Under the pieces are notes generated by a model that saw only the letters and a program-made list of their open reading frames with translations, made no database searches and was not told the origin of the DNA. Positions 21,860 to 33,687 of a stretch of 64,000 nucleotides of DNA are shown here, one piece after another (position 1 is the first letter of the stretch; each line of letters begins with the position of its first letter). Location: NCBI GenBank assembly GCA_963514095.1, contig OY741272.1, positions 26,718,771-26,782,770 of the forward strand. Direction: 5' to 3'. The translations under genes were made by a program, and so were the position numbers. This DNA comes from Eutrigla gurnardus. Its lineage: Eukaryota > Chordata > Actinopteri > Perciformes > Triglidae.

Positions 21860-24800
21860 TATTTATTGCCCAAAAAGCACCTTTGAACATGACGTCACAT
21901 TGAGATTGAAGATGATTTATATCAGGCTTTGGTATCGGTCCCTACGAATCAAACAACAAGTCACATACAGTCAAACATAGAAAAATTAAACCTTGCAGAG
22001 GCCAATATCACAATTCCTCATCTGTCAGCAGCCTAAAAAGACTAGATGATTCCTTTGGCTCTGCCATTTTCTTTACTTTAAAAATTCACTCATTTACTAT
22101 TACTCTGCCTTTGTACATAAAAGGTCATTCACACTCTGTGGGGTCATCAAAGCTATTCTGGGAAATGATGGAAGTCATTACACAAACTATAAATACATAA
22201 AGACAGCTGCGGGGGGAGAAAAATAAATAACATATTTTTCTTTAGGAGCAGCAGTTTTGTAGTCGGTATCAGTGGTGAAACAGAAACTGAGTTGTATTCC
22301 AGCATACCATATGTTCACAGTCTTGAAATTGGATTGAAGTTGTCATGCTATTACATGGTATTTTTTGCAATAACACTATTTATGTGGTGAGTTTTTCCTC
22401 ATGCATCCCCTCCTGAATGACTGGCTGAGCCCTTTGTCTCAATTTTCCCTACCAGCTAACACCAGATAACTCAGACTGTTGCAAAGAGATGTGACATCTG
22501 AAGTGCATCTTCACAGAATCCTTTCATTGATCGTTCCACTCTCAACAGGAAATGAAAACATTCTTAATTACCAAGTTATCTGAGGCCTACAATTCCAGTA
22601 TCAATTTACTCAAGAGGAAAAGGGGTTTCTTGAAATAAAACCCACTATAATCTGTTGATCCTCTCAACTATATACTACGTGGGAACATATCCAAATCAAA
22701 CAGGACTTTTTTGTTTAAAAACTGTGAAATTATATGCAAGTGTAGAGTCCACTCAATGATATTCAATACCTGCTTTCATAACCCAAGGAGAAAGGCATTT
22801 CAAGCAAGTAGTCGGCTTAACAATTTCTTCATGACTCACAGTAAAAGGCCAACTCATTTCCCTGACAGAAGAGTTTTTGATGAAAAAAGGTTGCAAGCTG
22901 ATCTCATTCCACCTTGAAATTCAACCCAAAGTACTGTACTGCTGCAAGCTACTCAGTATGTTCACAATGAGCTTTAGTCATGTATTTCTAATGTCATAGT
23001 CATTCAACAGTTCAAGAACACACTACATGGCTGCCCATAAATAGACATTTGAGGTTATACACAGATTATAGGATATAAGTGACAACGTGGTAATCACTGT
23101 TCATTGTAACTTCTCTAATGCACTTTGACGGCTACAGCCTGTCAACATGGCAAGCTTTTAAATCTTCCCTAGCCTCACAAGGAGAAAGTGATATAACAAG
23201 GTAATGCCGGCATGTTCAATTTAGGCCTTTGTTTCAACTCCTGTCCCCTGGAGAATAAGCTCAACTCAACAGGAATTGGAAAAATAACAGTGTGTGACAC
23301 CTGACAGGGTGTGTGGGGTGTACATACCCTCAAGGAAATGTCAATTCATAGGGAGTATGCGTTCATGTGCTCTGAAGTCCCCAACGTTGCAGTAGACTAG
23401 CATAAATTATATCAGAGAGATGGGTCATCTGTCAGATGGAATACATTAGGGAAATTGTCTTTGAGAGAAGGCACAGTTAGCGCAGCGGGATGACAGCCAC
23501 GCTGCAGGCAGACCATCTAATCCAGTATGGTGGTCAGCTAAACGGTGTACCACTGACCTTACCACCAATCACTACACTTCTTTTGTGGCAAGGCATCCTA
23601 CCATCATGTTCAAATACGTGGACATTTTGATGGTTAAAGCCTTCTGATTACAGGGACAGCTGGGTGAAGCTCTTGCTTTTACAATTACCCTGAAATTCAG
23701 TTACGAGGGAATCTAAAAAAGTAGTTATCATGGTGAGAGCTTGGCCATTATTAGCTTACTGATATTGTATTAAATATATGTTGGCCAATAAGTAACAAGA
23801 AACTGCAGTACAGAAAAGCCAGACATTTGCATTGACATAGTTTATGCATCAGAAAACTTGTTCTTGGCTTAGATGGTATTACGGTTTATCAGAGTATTTG
23901 CAAATCGAGACGGTATGATTTTCAGTGCTATCATAAATAGAGATGTAGGTTTTTCCAATACTTGGACTGTTAAAATACGCATCGACTTAACAATAATAAT
24001 AATAAAAAAAACACTTCAAATGTGACTACATCTGTTTTGGACTGGTTTGAACCGGACCGCAATGGACTTGGCTTCGTGCGAGGCTGTAGAGTAGAGAGGA
24101 TGTTTGGACGGCGAATGTGAGCCTGTTCGTCATACAGCGACATACACACACGTACGCCGGCCTAAACTCAACAACTAAAGTGCACAGACACACACACAGA
24201 GGCACGGAGCCAGCACGTTCCACATTAGAGACTCAACCCTCTTTATCTCATTTCCCTAACTGTATCATCCATACTGTACCTAATGAAATGATTGCAAGTA
24301 GTTATTGCTGACTTATTATCTCGGCACACAGCTTTATCAAAACGCTGCATTGATTTAGTGGACTGTGTCGTGGAGAAAACTCCACGGATATTTCATTTGC
24401 CCGACTACGCCATAATAATGGGACCCATCCCAATATGCATTATGCAAAGATGGACCATAGATAATTCAAACAGGAGGAACACATGCATTACCTCTGCGCT
24501 ATAACCCTCCCAGTCTCATACTGTCTATCTACTGTCTACTATTGGGTTGCGGCGTTGTTCGTTTCTTAGCGCTACGCTGGGATCCCATTACAGTGAGATG
24601 ATAAGAACCTAGCTGGCCACGTGTACAAATTTGTGTCATAGTTTTCAGCTTTGATAAATCCCAAACACCTTATTCAGCAGGTATTTGTGCTTCCGTTTAT
24701 CAGTTGCATGAGTTTTGATTTTGTTGCTGCATCGTGTATTGTTACAGATAGCTGTTTTTTTGTTGTTGCTTTTATTCGTAACCAAGTGGCGGCTAGCAGC

Positions 24801-25440
24801 CGAGTTAGCTGCCGTGTGAAACTAGCCCTGAGTTAGCTCACAGGCTACCTGAGGTGCTCGATACTAAAACCGAGCCGAACATCTGTGCAACTCTCGGTTT
24901 AGCATCGTTACAGAACCAAAACACTTTAAAGGGGCCGTCCAGACGGGAAAAAAACCCACAGGACTGCAATAAAAAGGAAGTCAATAAAACATTTGTTCCC
25001 ATATACATGTTTGTTTTTTATTCAATTATTCAGTAACTCGTTACATTTATCTGGTCCTGAATGCCGTCTTTTTTTTTAACCGGAAATTAGTCCATGTACT
25101 ACTTGTATTTTACAGTATGGGTGAACATTACTCGAGTATTTTTAACTTCATCACAGGTGAGTTTAATTACCGTACTATGAAAGTTTTGACCAGGTTCACC
25201 ATTCCTGTGATATTTTAAGTTGGCAAATGTGAAATTTGCTGGTGTTGTCTATTGGACTTTTTGCTGAAATTGATAAGTTAATTTAAATAGTTGTAGATTA
25301 GAGCATTAAGAATTGCACATGTATACAGCTGTGCTTGTCATAGAATGTATGGATGTGGTAATGCCAGTTATGTAGGCACTCGTTGAAACTAGATTTAGGT
25401 AAACATAATTTTAAATGCAATACATTACATGTGTATTTTG
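21860..25440. other. Gene-poor spacer
   Basis: 3.6 kb without a histone gene, RNA gene or transposon I can identify. Only short spurious frames occur. Confidence 0.6.
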
Positions 25441-25760
25441 ACAAAGGTTGATATGCCGTCGAAACGACGTGAATTGATGCCGTCCAAGAGCCGTCGAAAT
25501 GACGTCGGTCATGAGACCGACGTTGATTAGACGTCAAAGAGACGTTGAAAAGTCGTCTATACGACGTAATAATGACAGATTGAAGTAGCCTGCTGTGTGA
25601 GCCGTTGACATCGACGTTTCAACGTCGTCGAAACGACGTGAATTGATGCCATCGCAGAGCCGTCGAAAAAAAACCCCCTCTCATTTCAGCACCTCCAGTA
25701 GACGTCGAATCGACCTGCCTGACCGACGTTGATTAGACTTGATTAGACTAGTTTGCTGGG
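25441..25760. repeat. GACGT-rich repeat element
   Basis: Dense series of 'gacgtcgaaacgacgt'-like units in both orientations, spaced irregularly by 10-20 bp, ending near 'tagtttgctgggta'. A 20-bp block (gtcgaaacgacgtgaattga) occurs twice, at about 25459 and 25628. Such ACGT-rich repeats are known from fish genomes as parts of non-autonomous DNA transposons, but I could not define both termini. Confidence 0.65.
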
Positions 25761-25969
25761 TAGTAATACTGTTCAGCCAACAGTGTTTTTCTACCAAGTT
25801 ACCAGCATCACACCAAAACACTTCATAGAAATTTAAGGCCAAATGTCTCATGTGCAAAAAAAGTACAACTGATGCAGATTTAGGTAATTAATGTATTGAA
25901 TTAACGGTGTCCCAAATTGCTACAGGTATATCAAACAAAAATTAGGAAACATCTTTAGAAGAAGTGTGT

Positions 25970-25985
25970 GGCTCTTAAAAGAGCC
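25970..25985 (-). terminator. Histone 3' stem-loop (H2B 26015)
   Basis: Inverse of GGCTCTTTTAAGAGCC, 29 bp beyond the stop. Confidence 0.95.
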
Positions 25986-26014
25986 TTTGGGTTGTTGGTT
26001 CAACAGCAGTACGT

Positions 26015-26392
26015 TTACTTGGAGCTGGTGTACTTGGTGACGGCCTTGGTGCCCTCAGACACGGCGTGCTTAGCCAGCTCCCCGGGCAGCAGCAGGCGGA
26101 CGGCGGTCTGGATCTCCCTGGAAGTGATGGTGGAGCGCTTGTTGTAGTGAGCCAGACGGGAGGCCTCACCGGCGATGCGTTCAAAGATGTCGCTCACGAA
26201 GGAGTTCATGATGCCCATGGCCTTGGAGGAGATGCCGGTGTCGGGGTGGACCTGCTTCATCACCTTGTACACGTAGATGGCGTAGCTCTCCTTCCTGGAC
26301 TTTCTCCTCTTCTTGCCGGTCTTACTGGGGGTCTTGGAGACGGCTTTCTTGGAGCCCTTCTTGGGCGCTTTCACGGTTGGTTCTGTCGGCAT
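26015..26392 (-). CDS. Histone H2B, copy 3
   Basis: 125 residues beginning MPTEPTVKAPKK. The tail has KTPSKTG, shared only with the neighbouring H2B at 29050, which suggests local gene conversion. The histone-fold region is identical to the other copies. A longer upstream frame (to 26668) is promoter and UTR sequence. Confidence 0.97.
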   Translation of the reverse strand: MPTEPTVKAPKKGSKKAVSKTPSKTGKKRRKSRKESYAIYVYKVMKQVHPDTGISSKAMGIMNSFVSDIFERIAGEASRLAHYNKRSTITSREIQTAVRLLLPGELAKHAVSEGTKAVTKYTSSK

Positions 26393-26465
26393 GTTTAGCT
26401 GTAGAGACTTTTCCTGAAGCGGAGTGAGGAGACGAGGCACAGTCTCCTCACTTTGTTTCCGCTTG

Positions 26466-26503
26466 ATGCAAATATCACTGTGCTGTTGCTTGCACAGGAT
26501 TGG
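26466..26503 (-). promoter_or_regulatory. H2B promoter: octamer and CCAAT
   Basis: Inverse octamer ATGCAAAT at 26466-26473 and inverse CCAAT (ATTGG) at 26499-26503. Confidence 0.8.
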
Positions 26504-26744
26504 TTGGCCTCTGAGCGCCTCTGCCCGCCCAAAAAGTGACCATTGTGTTACAAGAACCGAAGAAAAGACGAACAGCAAAGCTTCACAACCTTGAAGTTGA
26601 AGATTTGTGGAAGAAGTACTTAAATGTTTAAGTAAAAGCGTCTTTACCTGCTGGGTAAAATACAACAATTTGAAAACTCAGTAGCTTGATATACGAGCTA
26701 AAAGAAAAAGGCTATCGACTGGAATTTAACCACCATGATGACAA

Positions 26745-28850
26745 TGCATTGTGCTGATATCTGTTTGATTGATTTATATCTTTATTTCGATCATGTAAAC
26801 GACAATGTAAAAAGATAAAATAAATAAGATAAAATAATAATATAATAAGGAAATAAGTGAACAGCAAAAATGTATACACAAAAAAGTAACATCTCATAAG
26901 CAACGCAGTTTACATGAGCGAAAAGGAGTAGGAAGAAGTATAAACTTATCTAATCCTACCCCTATAATTTTAACTATATATTCTAGAAAGACATACATTT
27001 ATTATTTAATTCCTCCATTACACTATGTACCATTTCCTGCCACATTTTAATCCAAATAGTAAGTAAGCAAACACCTTGTGTGAATTATTCAATGTACCTC
27101 TGGAGAATCATTTATTTATGTCTCTTTTTAAACATAATTACACTCGAAATGTTTTTGATTTCAGTACTCATATTATTTCACAGTTTTACTCCACAAATGG
27201 TGATACAGAAACTTGTCTTTGTTGTGCAAGCTCTGCCAACCTTTAGATTTGATTTCTCTCTTAAATCATAACCTTGCTCTCTTTCATGAAACATTCTCTG
27301 AATATTTCTTGGTAGCAGATAGTTCCTTGCTTTATATAATACTTGGGCTGTTTTATGCTCCACCAAATCAAACAATTTTAGAGTTTTAGATTTCCAAAAT
27401 AAGTCATTGGTGTGTGCCCCATAATCAACCCTGTGAATAATTCTCATTGCTCTTTTTTGCAGTATGAAGAGTGGCTGAAGTGCAGTTTGGTATGTTTCCC
27501 CATGTCTCTGTACAGTACTCTAAATATGGAAGAATCAGTGAATTGTACAGAATATACAGTGATTTATGATCTAGGACATGCTTTGCTTTCACCAAAGCTG
27601 AAATGCTGCGAGACAGTTTAGATTTGATATATTTAATGTGAGGTTTCCAGCCAATTTTGTCATCTATTATCACTCCCAGGAATTTATTTTCATTTACTCT
27701 TTCAATATTTACACCATCTATTTGTACCGGTATTTGATTGTGTATTTTACAGTTTCCAAATAACATGATTTTTGTTTTGTTCAAATTTAGTGATAATTTA
27801 TTCTTGTCAAACCATTTTTTTATTTTACTTGACTCTGAAGTGATGACATCCAAAAGTTGCTGCAAATTTTCACCAGAACAAAAAATGTTTGTGTCATCTG
27901 CAAATAAAATACATTTAACTAGACTAGACACATTACAGATGTCATTAATATATAGGACAAAGAGTTTTGGTCCCAACACTGACCCCTGGGGGACACCACA
28001 TGCAATATCCAGACATTCTGATGAGCAGTCTCCCATCTTCACATATTGCTGCCTGTTTCTCAATTAACTTCCCACCCAATTCAAGGCAACCCCACTGATC
28101 CCATATTGCTCCAATTTATAAATCAATCTATTGTGGTTAATTGTGTCAAATGCTTTTTTTTAGATCAACGAATACTCCTGCTGCATATTGCTTTTTATCT
28201 ATGGAATCTGTTATAGTTTCTATGAGTTAAAGCAAGTGATGTTGAATGGTTTGATCTGAATCCATATTGACTGTTGCTGAGTGAGTTGTGTTTTTCTATA
28301 AAACTGTCCAATCTGTTGTTTTTGGACACGTTTTTCTAGTATTTTTGAGAATTGAGGAAGAAGAGAAACAGGCCTGTAATTTGTGAAGTGGTGACGATCC
28401 CCAGTTTTGTACAGCGGTGTTACTTTTGCTAGTTTCATTTTATGAGGAAATTGCCCAGTTTGGAATGATAAATTGAAGATATGAGTGAGTGGTTTAGAAA
28501 TCCCAACAATAACCCTTTTTACTGTTTTCATATCTATGTCATGACAGTCAGATGACATCTTGTTTTTACGTTTATTAACAGTTTCTATAATTTATTGTTC
28601 TTCTATTGCTCTGAGAACCATAGGAGGATTCCTTTCTATGACCTCCTCATTGGTACTTCCAGTCATTTGTGGATCGGGGATTTTTTCTGCCAATTTCAGG
28701 CCAACACTTACAAAGAAATGATTAAGCTTATTAACCACCTCCTCCATATTATCAACATGTAAATCATTATCAATAAAATATTCAGGGTAATTAGTCCGTC
28801 TAGAGCCATTTTTCACTTTTTTTAAAGACTACAATACAAAAAAATATTTT
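26745..28850 (-). mobile_element. Rex1-like non-LTR retrotransposon, decayed
   Basis: Minus-strand order: 28816-28592 (IPDPQMTGSTNEEV), 28558-28220 (PLYKTGDRHHFTNYRPVSLL, RT block), 28063-27425 (CGVPQGSVLGPKLF, then the catalytic LFADDTNIF, then NKFLGVIIDD). Then a 3' UTR is rich in 'aaataagataaaataataa' towards 26750. Frames are broken between blocks and the 5' end and endonuclease are missing. It inserted in the spacer between the two H2B genes; the homologous uninterrupted spacer is at 58390-59215. Confidence 0.8.
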
Positions 28851-29004
28851 AATAAATAGTTCTAAAATGGAAGGTTGATATGCATGGTCTCTTTTACAGT
28901 GGGATAGTGAGAAACGGTACATTTCTGGTACATGTGGAGAAATTGACAATAAAGCAGAGTTGAGTTATCATGGCAACAGGAAAACATCTTTAGAAGAAGT
29001 GTGT

Positions 29005-29020
29005 GGCTCTTAAAAGAGCC
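29005..29020 (-). terminator. Histone 3' stem-loop (H2B 29050)
   Basis: Inverse of GGCTCTTTTAAGAGCC, 29 bp beyond the stop. Confidence 0.95.
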
Positions 29021-29049
29021 TTTGGGTTGTTGGTTCAACAGCAGTACGT

Positions 29050-29424
29050 TTACTTGGAGCTGGTGTACTTGGTGACGGCCTTGGTGCCCTCAGACACAGC
29101 GTGCTTAGCCAGCTCCCCGGGCAGCAGCAGGCGGACGGCGGTCTGGATCTCCCTGGAAGTGATGGTGGAGCGCTTGTTGTAGTGAGCCAGACGGGAGGCC
29201 TCACCGGCGATGCGCTCAAAGATGTCGCTCACGAAGGAGTTCATGATGCCCATGGCCTTGGAGGAGATGCCGGTGTCGGGGTGGACCTGCTTCATCACCT
29301 TGTACACGTAGATGGCGTAGCTCTCCTTCCTGGACTTTCTCCTCTTCTTGCCGGTCTTACTGGGGGTCTTGGAGACGGCTTTCTTGGAGCCCTTCTTGGG
29401 CGCTTTGACGGTTTGTTCTGGCAT
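29050..29424 (-). CDS. Histone H2B, copy 4 (MPEQ variant)
   Basis: 124 residues, one shorter than the other copies: it starts MPEQTVKAPKK instead of MPTEPTVKAPKK. The 5' UTR (gcctgaactatgtcgaaac) is unrelated to the common type. This is the full-length counterpart of the truncated fragments at 17409 and 59265, and its promoter resembles that of the gene at 1204. Confidence 0.97.
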   Translation of the reverse strand: MPEQTVKAPKKGSKKAVSKTPSKTGKKRRKSRKESYAIYVYKVMKQVHPDTGISSKAMGIMNSFVSDIFERIAGEASRLAHYNKRSTITSREIQTAVRLLLPGELAKHAVSEGTKAVTKYTSSK

Positions 29425-29494
29425 GTTTGAAGCCTGAACTATGTCGAAACAGATTCAGTTTCGAGTCACAGTCTGCTCTCTTTGTATCCGCCTA

Positions 29495-29532
29495 ATGCAA
29501 ATGTTACTGTGCTGTTGCTCGCACGGGATTGG
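29495..29532 (-). promoter_or_regulatory. H2B promoter: octamer and CCAAT
   Basis: Inverse octamer at 29495-29502 and ATTGG at 29528-29532. Upstream similarity ends abruptly near a C10 run at about 29550. Confidence 0.8.
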
Positions 29533-29927
29533 CTGGATCTGACAAAGCCCCCCCCCCCCTTCAAAGCGCTTTTACACAGGGGTGTAAAAAGTAACATGAA
29601 CCGACTAGAACATGGAGATTAGATAAACAGCTTGACACCTTATTAAATATAAAAAAATGCACACAAAACATAGTCCAACAAAAGAACATTGTCTAACAGT
29701 AGAAACGTGGATTCAAACTATTTAAGATGACTAAAAATAAAGTAAATAATCAGGGTTCATGACCTTTCATTGCTGTCAAATCATCGGTGTGAAATAACAT
29801 TTTACTGATGAATGATATCACAAAATGTTATCGAATATAGGCCTATAATATACTCATTTGGCACGTTAGTTTGTTGGAGATTTGTTAAGACAGACTAAAG
29901 AGACGACAGACTACAACTTACTGTTAA

Positions 29928-30488
29928 AGGAGTCATAACCTGGTTTTATACGTATCCAGCCCCCCTTGGATCGCTTTGGATCAATTCGTAAAACTTATTA
30001 GAAAAAAATAAATAAAATTTAATCAAACATTGAGCTTGTTCTGACCCTTTTTCGTACCGCGATTTTATCACGCGAGATTACGCGCGAGGTTTTGACTGGT
30101 CCGGATGTGCATTGTATAATATGTAATGAGGCGCGCGTTGATTCGCCGCAGGAAGGACAGAGCCGGGGGGGCTTGCCTGCATGCAGACTCCAAAACATAA
30201 TGGCGGCGCTTCGGCGATTTCAGGTAGCGGACGGGGCGGGGTTGGGTGGTGAAAGAGGGGTGGGCTTATGCAAGTAGCCGCCACGGTGACGTCACCGAAG
30301 GCGCAGAATCAAAATCTCGTGCTTTAGGAATGCACACCCTTGTGTGCTATTCCTGTTCGGAAAAAGAGCAGAAGCGAAAAAACGGCGCCACTTTCAAACT
30401 CCAGCCTTTCAGGCAAGTTTCAACTGAGGTCAAACACAGATATGCATGTTTTAACAAGAGAAATTGCGATTTCCTGGTGATGACTCCT
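29928..30488. mobile_element. Non-autonomous DNA transposon with TTAA target duplication
   Basis: 561 bp with inverted ends AGGAGTCATAACC / GGTGATGACTCCT, flanked by TTAA at 29924-29927 and 30489-30492. TTAA duplication suggests the Kolobok or piggyBac superfamily. The interior is CpG-rich with 'gcgcgcgttg', but no ORF fits a transposase. Confidence 0.8.
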
Positions 30489-30492
30489 TTAA

Positions 30493-31079
30493 CAATGTAT
30501 TCATAACTGTATCATTGAGAAATATCAAGAGCTCAAGGACAGGCATCAAATCTGATAAGCAACTAGGATGTAAACTGCAACCAATCGCCCAGAAAAAGAT
30601 GCACAATTTCTTGTAGCATAGTGTTCTATACTTTTGAGCTAAAAAAAAAAAAAAAAAAAAAAAGTGGGGAGGAACTGTGCTTTAGACTTTAGCCCTCCCT
30701 TCCTTGGTGCATGAGCTGGTCCCAGCTCCATGGCAACACAACCTTGTTTCCTGGAATTGACACTCTGTGAAAAAGATAGACCTGTCTGCCTGTCCCTGCT
30801 CATCTGCTCTTTGTTTTCAGTTCCTCGTCTGACTCCCTCAACAAACCAGTGTTATCTCTTGACCTTCCTCTCTTCAGTGAATGCTGCTTCTGTGTGCTCT
30901 TGCGTATCCTGGCTTCTTACTTTGTCTACAGGATATGTGCAACCATTTTAATAATGCAGATGATTGATGAAACAATTTAGAATACAGTTCACTGGTATTG
31001 GTGCATAGGAATGAAATCAAAGTGTCTTTAGACTTAAATAAACAGATGCATGAATCACCCAGGTGTTCATGCGGATGGT
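30493..31079. other. Spacer with A-run
   Basis: Contains an A25-like run at about 30640-30663 and no recognisable gene or repeat. Confidence 0.6.
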
Positions 31080-32300
31080 AATCTATGGTCTAGTTCACTT
31101 GACCAAAATGGAACAGGGCAGTGGTAAAGTAAAAAATGGAAGAATCCCAACAATCCCTCCTTTCACACCAACTAGGTGTGAACACTAAAGGCCAGTGTGG
31201 AATCAAAAAATAAATAAATGTATGAGCATGCAAAATCATCAAGAGAAGTTAAAAATATTGTCATTTCATTCATTTGTAGAAAAAGTAATCTGATTCACAC
31301 CATCAAAAAAATCATCAAAATATCATCTCATAATCAAAAACTATTAATCAAAGTTAAAATCAATCAAAATACCTAATGACTATATTGAGATTACACAAAA
31401 TCAAATCTACCACAAACTAAAGAAAAAATTAAATAATAATCTTAAAAAAAAAAATTCAAAACAACTCAATTATCTCAATCAAAGTCAATATTCTGAATGA
31501 AAGGAAGCCATTTTAGGCAAGTATCGCATGATCATTTTTATTAACCACTTAATCTTACGTAATCTTAATCATTAAAACCTTCTGAATAGTCCCTCCAATA
31601 CACTCCTATCATACGAGTCACGTTACCAACTGACTCAAAGTTTCCAACCTTCACTCCCCTGGGATAATTGTTACCTTCTTGAAAACAAATCGTATGAAAC
31701 AACATCCATCCATCCATCCATCCATTGTCTACCGCTTATCCTGAATTCAGGGTCGCGGGGGGGATCCCAGCTGTCATTGGGCGAAGGCAGGGTTCACCCT
31801 GGACAGGTCGCCAGTCTATCGCAGGGCCAACATGTAGAGACAAACAACCATTCACACTCACATTCACACCTATGAGACATTTAGAGTTATCAATGAACCT
31901 AATGAAACAACATACAAAACCAAAACATTCTACAAAATGTAAACAAACTGGGAAAATCTTCTGAAATGGGAATTTTTGCAATGGTTTGGCCGACAGTCGT
32001 CTGTGCCTACAATCATGTGTGAGTGGGTTTCAGAGTTTAAAGTGAGTTTCACATCCCACCTGGGACATTAGGCTCTTTGTTTCTGCATGTGTTGACGGGT
32101 GGAGGTCGACGGTGGAGGTCGGTCGGGTTCTTGTGCATGTGTACCGTTCACTGAACAGATCTAAGATGGAAGTCTCGGACCACGCCAGTTTCGCCTTTTC
32201 ACGCCTTTTCATAGAGCAAATATCACAATCGCCACATAATGTGACCTTTAACTATTTTCCAGTCATCATTCTGGAAACCACCTGCCCTTCAGATACATGA
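31080..32300. other. Inverted duplicate of 15430-16540
   Basis: Same landmarks in reverse order, with about 400 bp extra. Non-coding. Confidence 0.75.
31697..31880 (-). repeat. 3' tail of the SINE/LINE-like fish repeat
   Basis: 'ccatccatccatccattg', 'ccgcttatcctgaattcagg' and 'cagctgtcattgggcgaagg' are the inverse of the 3150-3260 and 17274-17408 tails. Confidence 0.7.
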
Positions 32301-32309
32301 AAAAAAACA

Positions 32310-32592
32310 TTTCACATTTCAGGGTGGCCTTTTATTGTGGACAGTCTAAGGCACACCTGTGCACTAATCATGATGTCAGATCAGCATCTTGATGTGGCAC
32401 ACCTGTGAGGTGGGATGGATTATCTCAGCAAAGCAGAAGTGCTCACTATCACACATTTAGACTGATTTGTGAACAATGTTTGAGAGAAATGGTAATATTG
32501 TGTATCTGGAATGAATTTTAGATCTTTAAGTCCATCTCATGAAAAATGGGAGCAAAAACTAAAGTGTTGCGTTTATATTTTTGTTGAGTGTA
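32310..32592 (-). repeat. Tc1-like transposon terminal fragment
   Basis: Ends 'atatttttgttgagtgta' and contains 'gaggtgggatggattatctc', recognisable as the terminal region of a fish Tc1-like element read inverted. No transposase is left. Confidence 0.65.
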
Positions 32593-32796
32593 TTACACTT
32601 ATCATTAACTTCCTGAACAAAACACCAATCACAGTGCCTACAGCATCCCAAACTAGAAGTCTCTACATGAGTTGGATGTGAAAATATGTAAAACAGCATA
32701 ACAAAAATAAGTAGTTATACAGCTACAGATGTTTATTGACTGTTTATTATAACAACAGCTTTGGCATTCATCTGTTATGTTGTCTTATATAGCTGC

Positions 32797-32960
32797 TTAC
32801 ACTGAACAAAAATATATACGCTACAATTTTTTTTGCTCCAAATTTTCATGAGCTGAAATCAAAGGGCTCAGACTTTTTCCACAAACACACAAAACACCTA
32901 TTTCTCTCCGATCTTGTTCACAAATCAGTTTAAATGTGTCTAATCCATCCGTGTGGCATA
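32797..32960 (+). repeat. Second Tc1-like terminal fragment
   Basis: Starts 'cactgaacaaaaatatatac' and continues 'ctccaaattttcatgagct', the other end of the same family, in inverted orientation to 32310-32592. Confidence 0.65.
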
Positions 32961-33234
32961 TTAACATGTCAAAACGGCAGCGCTATAATTGCACAGGTTT
33001 GCCTCAAACTGTTCACAATAATGACCAAGCTTGGGATCACTAAAGTATATCCATCTATGCTGGGCTCTATGGGGCTTTTTATTTTAATGTCACATATTAA
33101 GGAATATATGAATATGACAGATTATTTTATTAGGTTTTACAAAAATACATTAAAAGTAGTTATGTATTGTTAAGTTATCATGGATAGTAACAGTGTATTC
33201 AGCATAGGAAGGAGCTCTCAGAGAAGAGTGAGGT

Positions 33235-33250
33235 GGCTCTTAAAAGAGCC
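33235..33250 (-). terminator. Histone 3' stem-loop (H3 33277)
   Basis: Inverse of GGCTCTTTTAAGAGCC, 26 bp beyond the stop. Confidence 0.95.
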
Positions 33251-33276
33251 GTTGTGTTGGTTTAACAGCAGACAGG

Positions 33277-33687
33277 TTAAGCTCGCTCTCCGCGGATGCG
33301 ACGGGCCAGCTGGATGTCTTTGGGCATGATGGTGACCCTCTTGGCGTGGATGGCGCACAGGTTGGTGTCCTCGAACAGGCCGACCAGGTAAGCCTCGCTG
33401 GACTCCTGCAGAGCCATAACAGCGGAGCTCTGGAAGCGCAGGTCGGTCTTGAAGTCCTGAGCGATCTCTCTGACCAGACGCTGGAAGGGCAGCTTGCGGA
33501 TCAGCAGCTCGGTGGATTTCTGGTAGCGACGGATCTCCCTGAGAGCGACGGTACCGGGCCTGTAACGGTGAGGCTTCTTCACGCCGCCGGTGGCCGGGGC
33601 GCTCTTACGGGCAGCCTTGGTGGCCAGCTGCTTCCTGGGGGCTTTGCCGCCGGTGGATTTACGGGCTGTCTGCTTGGTTCTAGCCAT
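33277..33687 (-). CDS. Histone H3 (H3.2-like), copy 1
   Basis: 136 codons. The N-tail ARTKQTARKSTGG carries modifiable Lys 4 and 9; Ala31 and the SAVM motif at 87-90 mark a replication-dependent H3 rather than H3.3. Ser96 makes it H3.2-like. Position 95 is Ser (QESSEAYL) where the usual vertebrate sequence has Ala, in all three H3 copies of the window. The gene is divergent from H2A at 34043 with a 355-bp shared promoter. Intact. Confidence 0.98.
   Translation of the reverse strand: MARTKQTARKSTGGKAPRKQLATKAARKSAPATGGVKKPHRYRPGTVALREIRRYQKSTELLIRKLPFQRLVREIAQDFKTDLRFQSSAVMALQESSEAYLVGLFEDTNLCAIHAKRVTIMPKDIQLARRIRGERA

Noticed and set aside
22200..24600. Several 60-70 codon frames in the gene-poor spacer
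   Set aside because: No homology, no start context, typical of random open stretches.
32310..32960. Complete Tc1-like transposon
   Set aside because: Two terminal fragments are present but with about 200 bp of unrelated sequence between them and no transposase.
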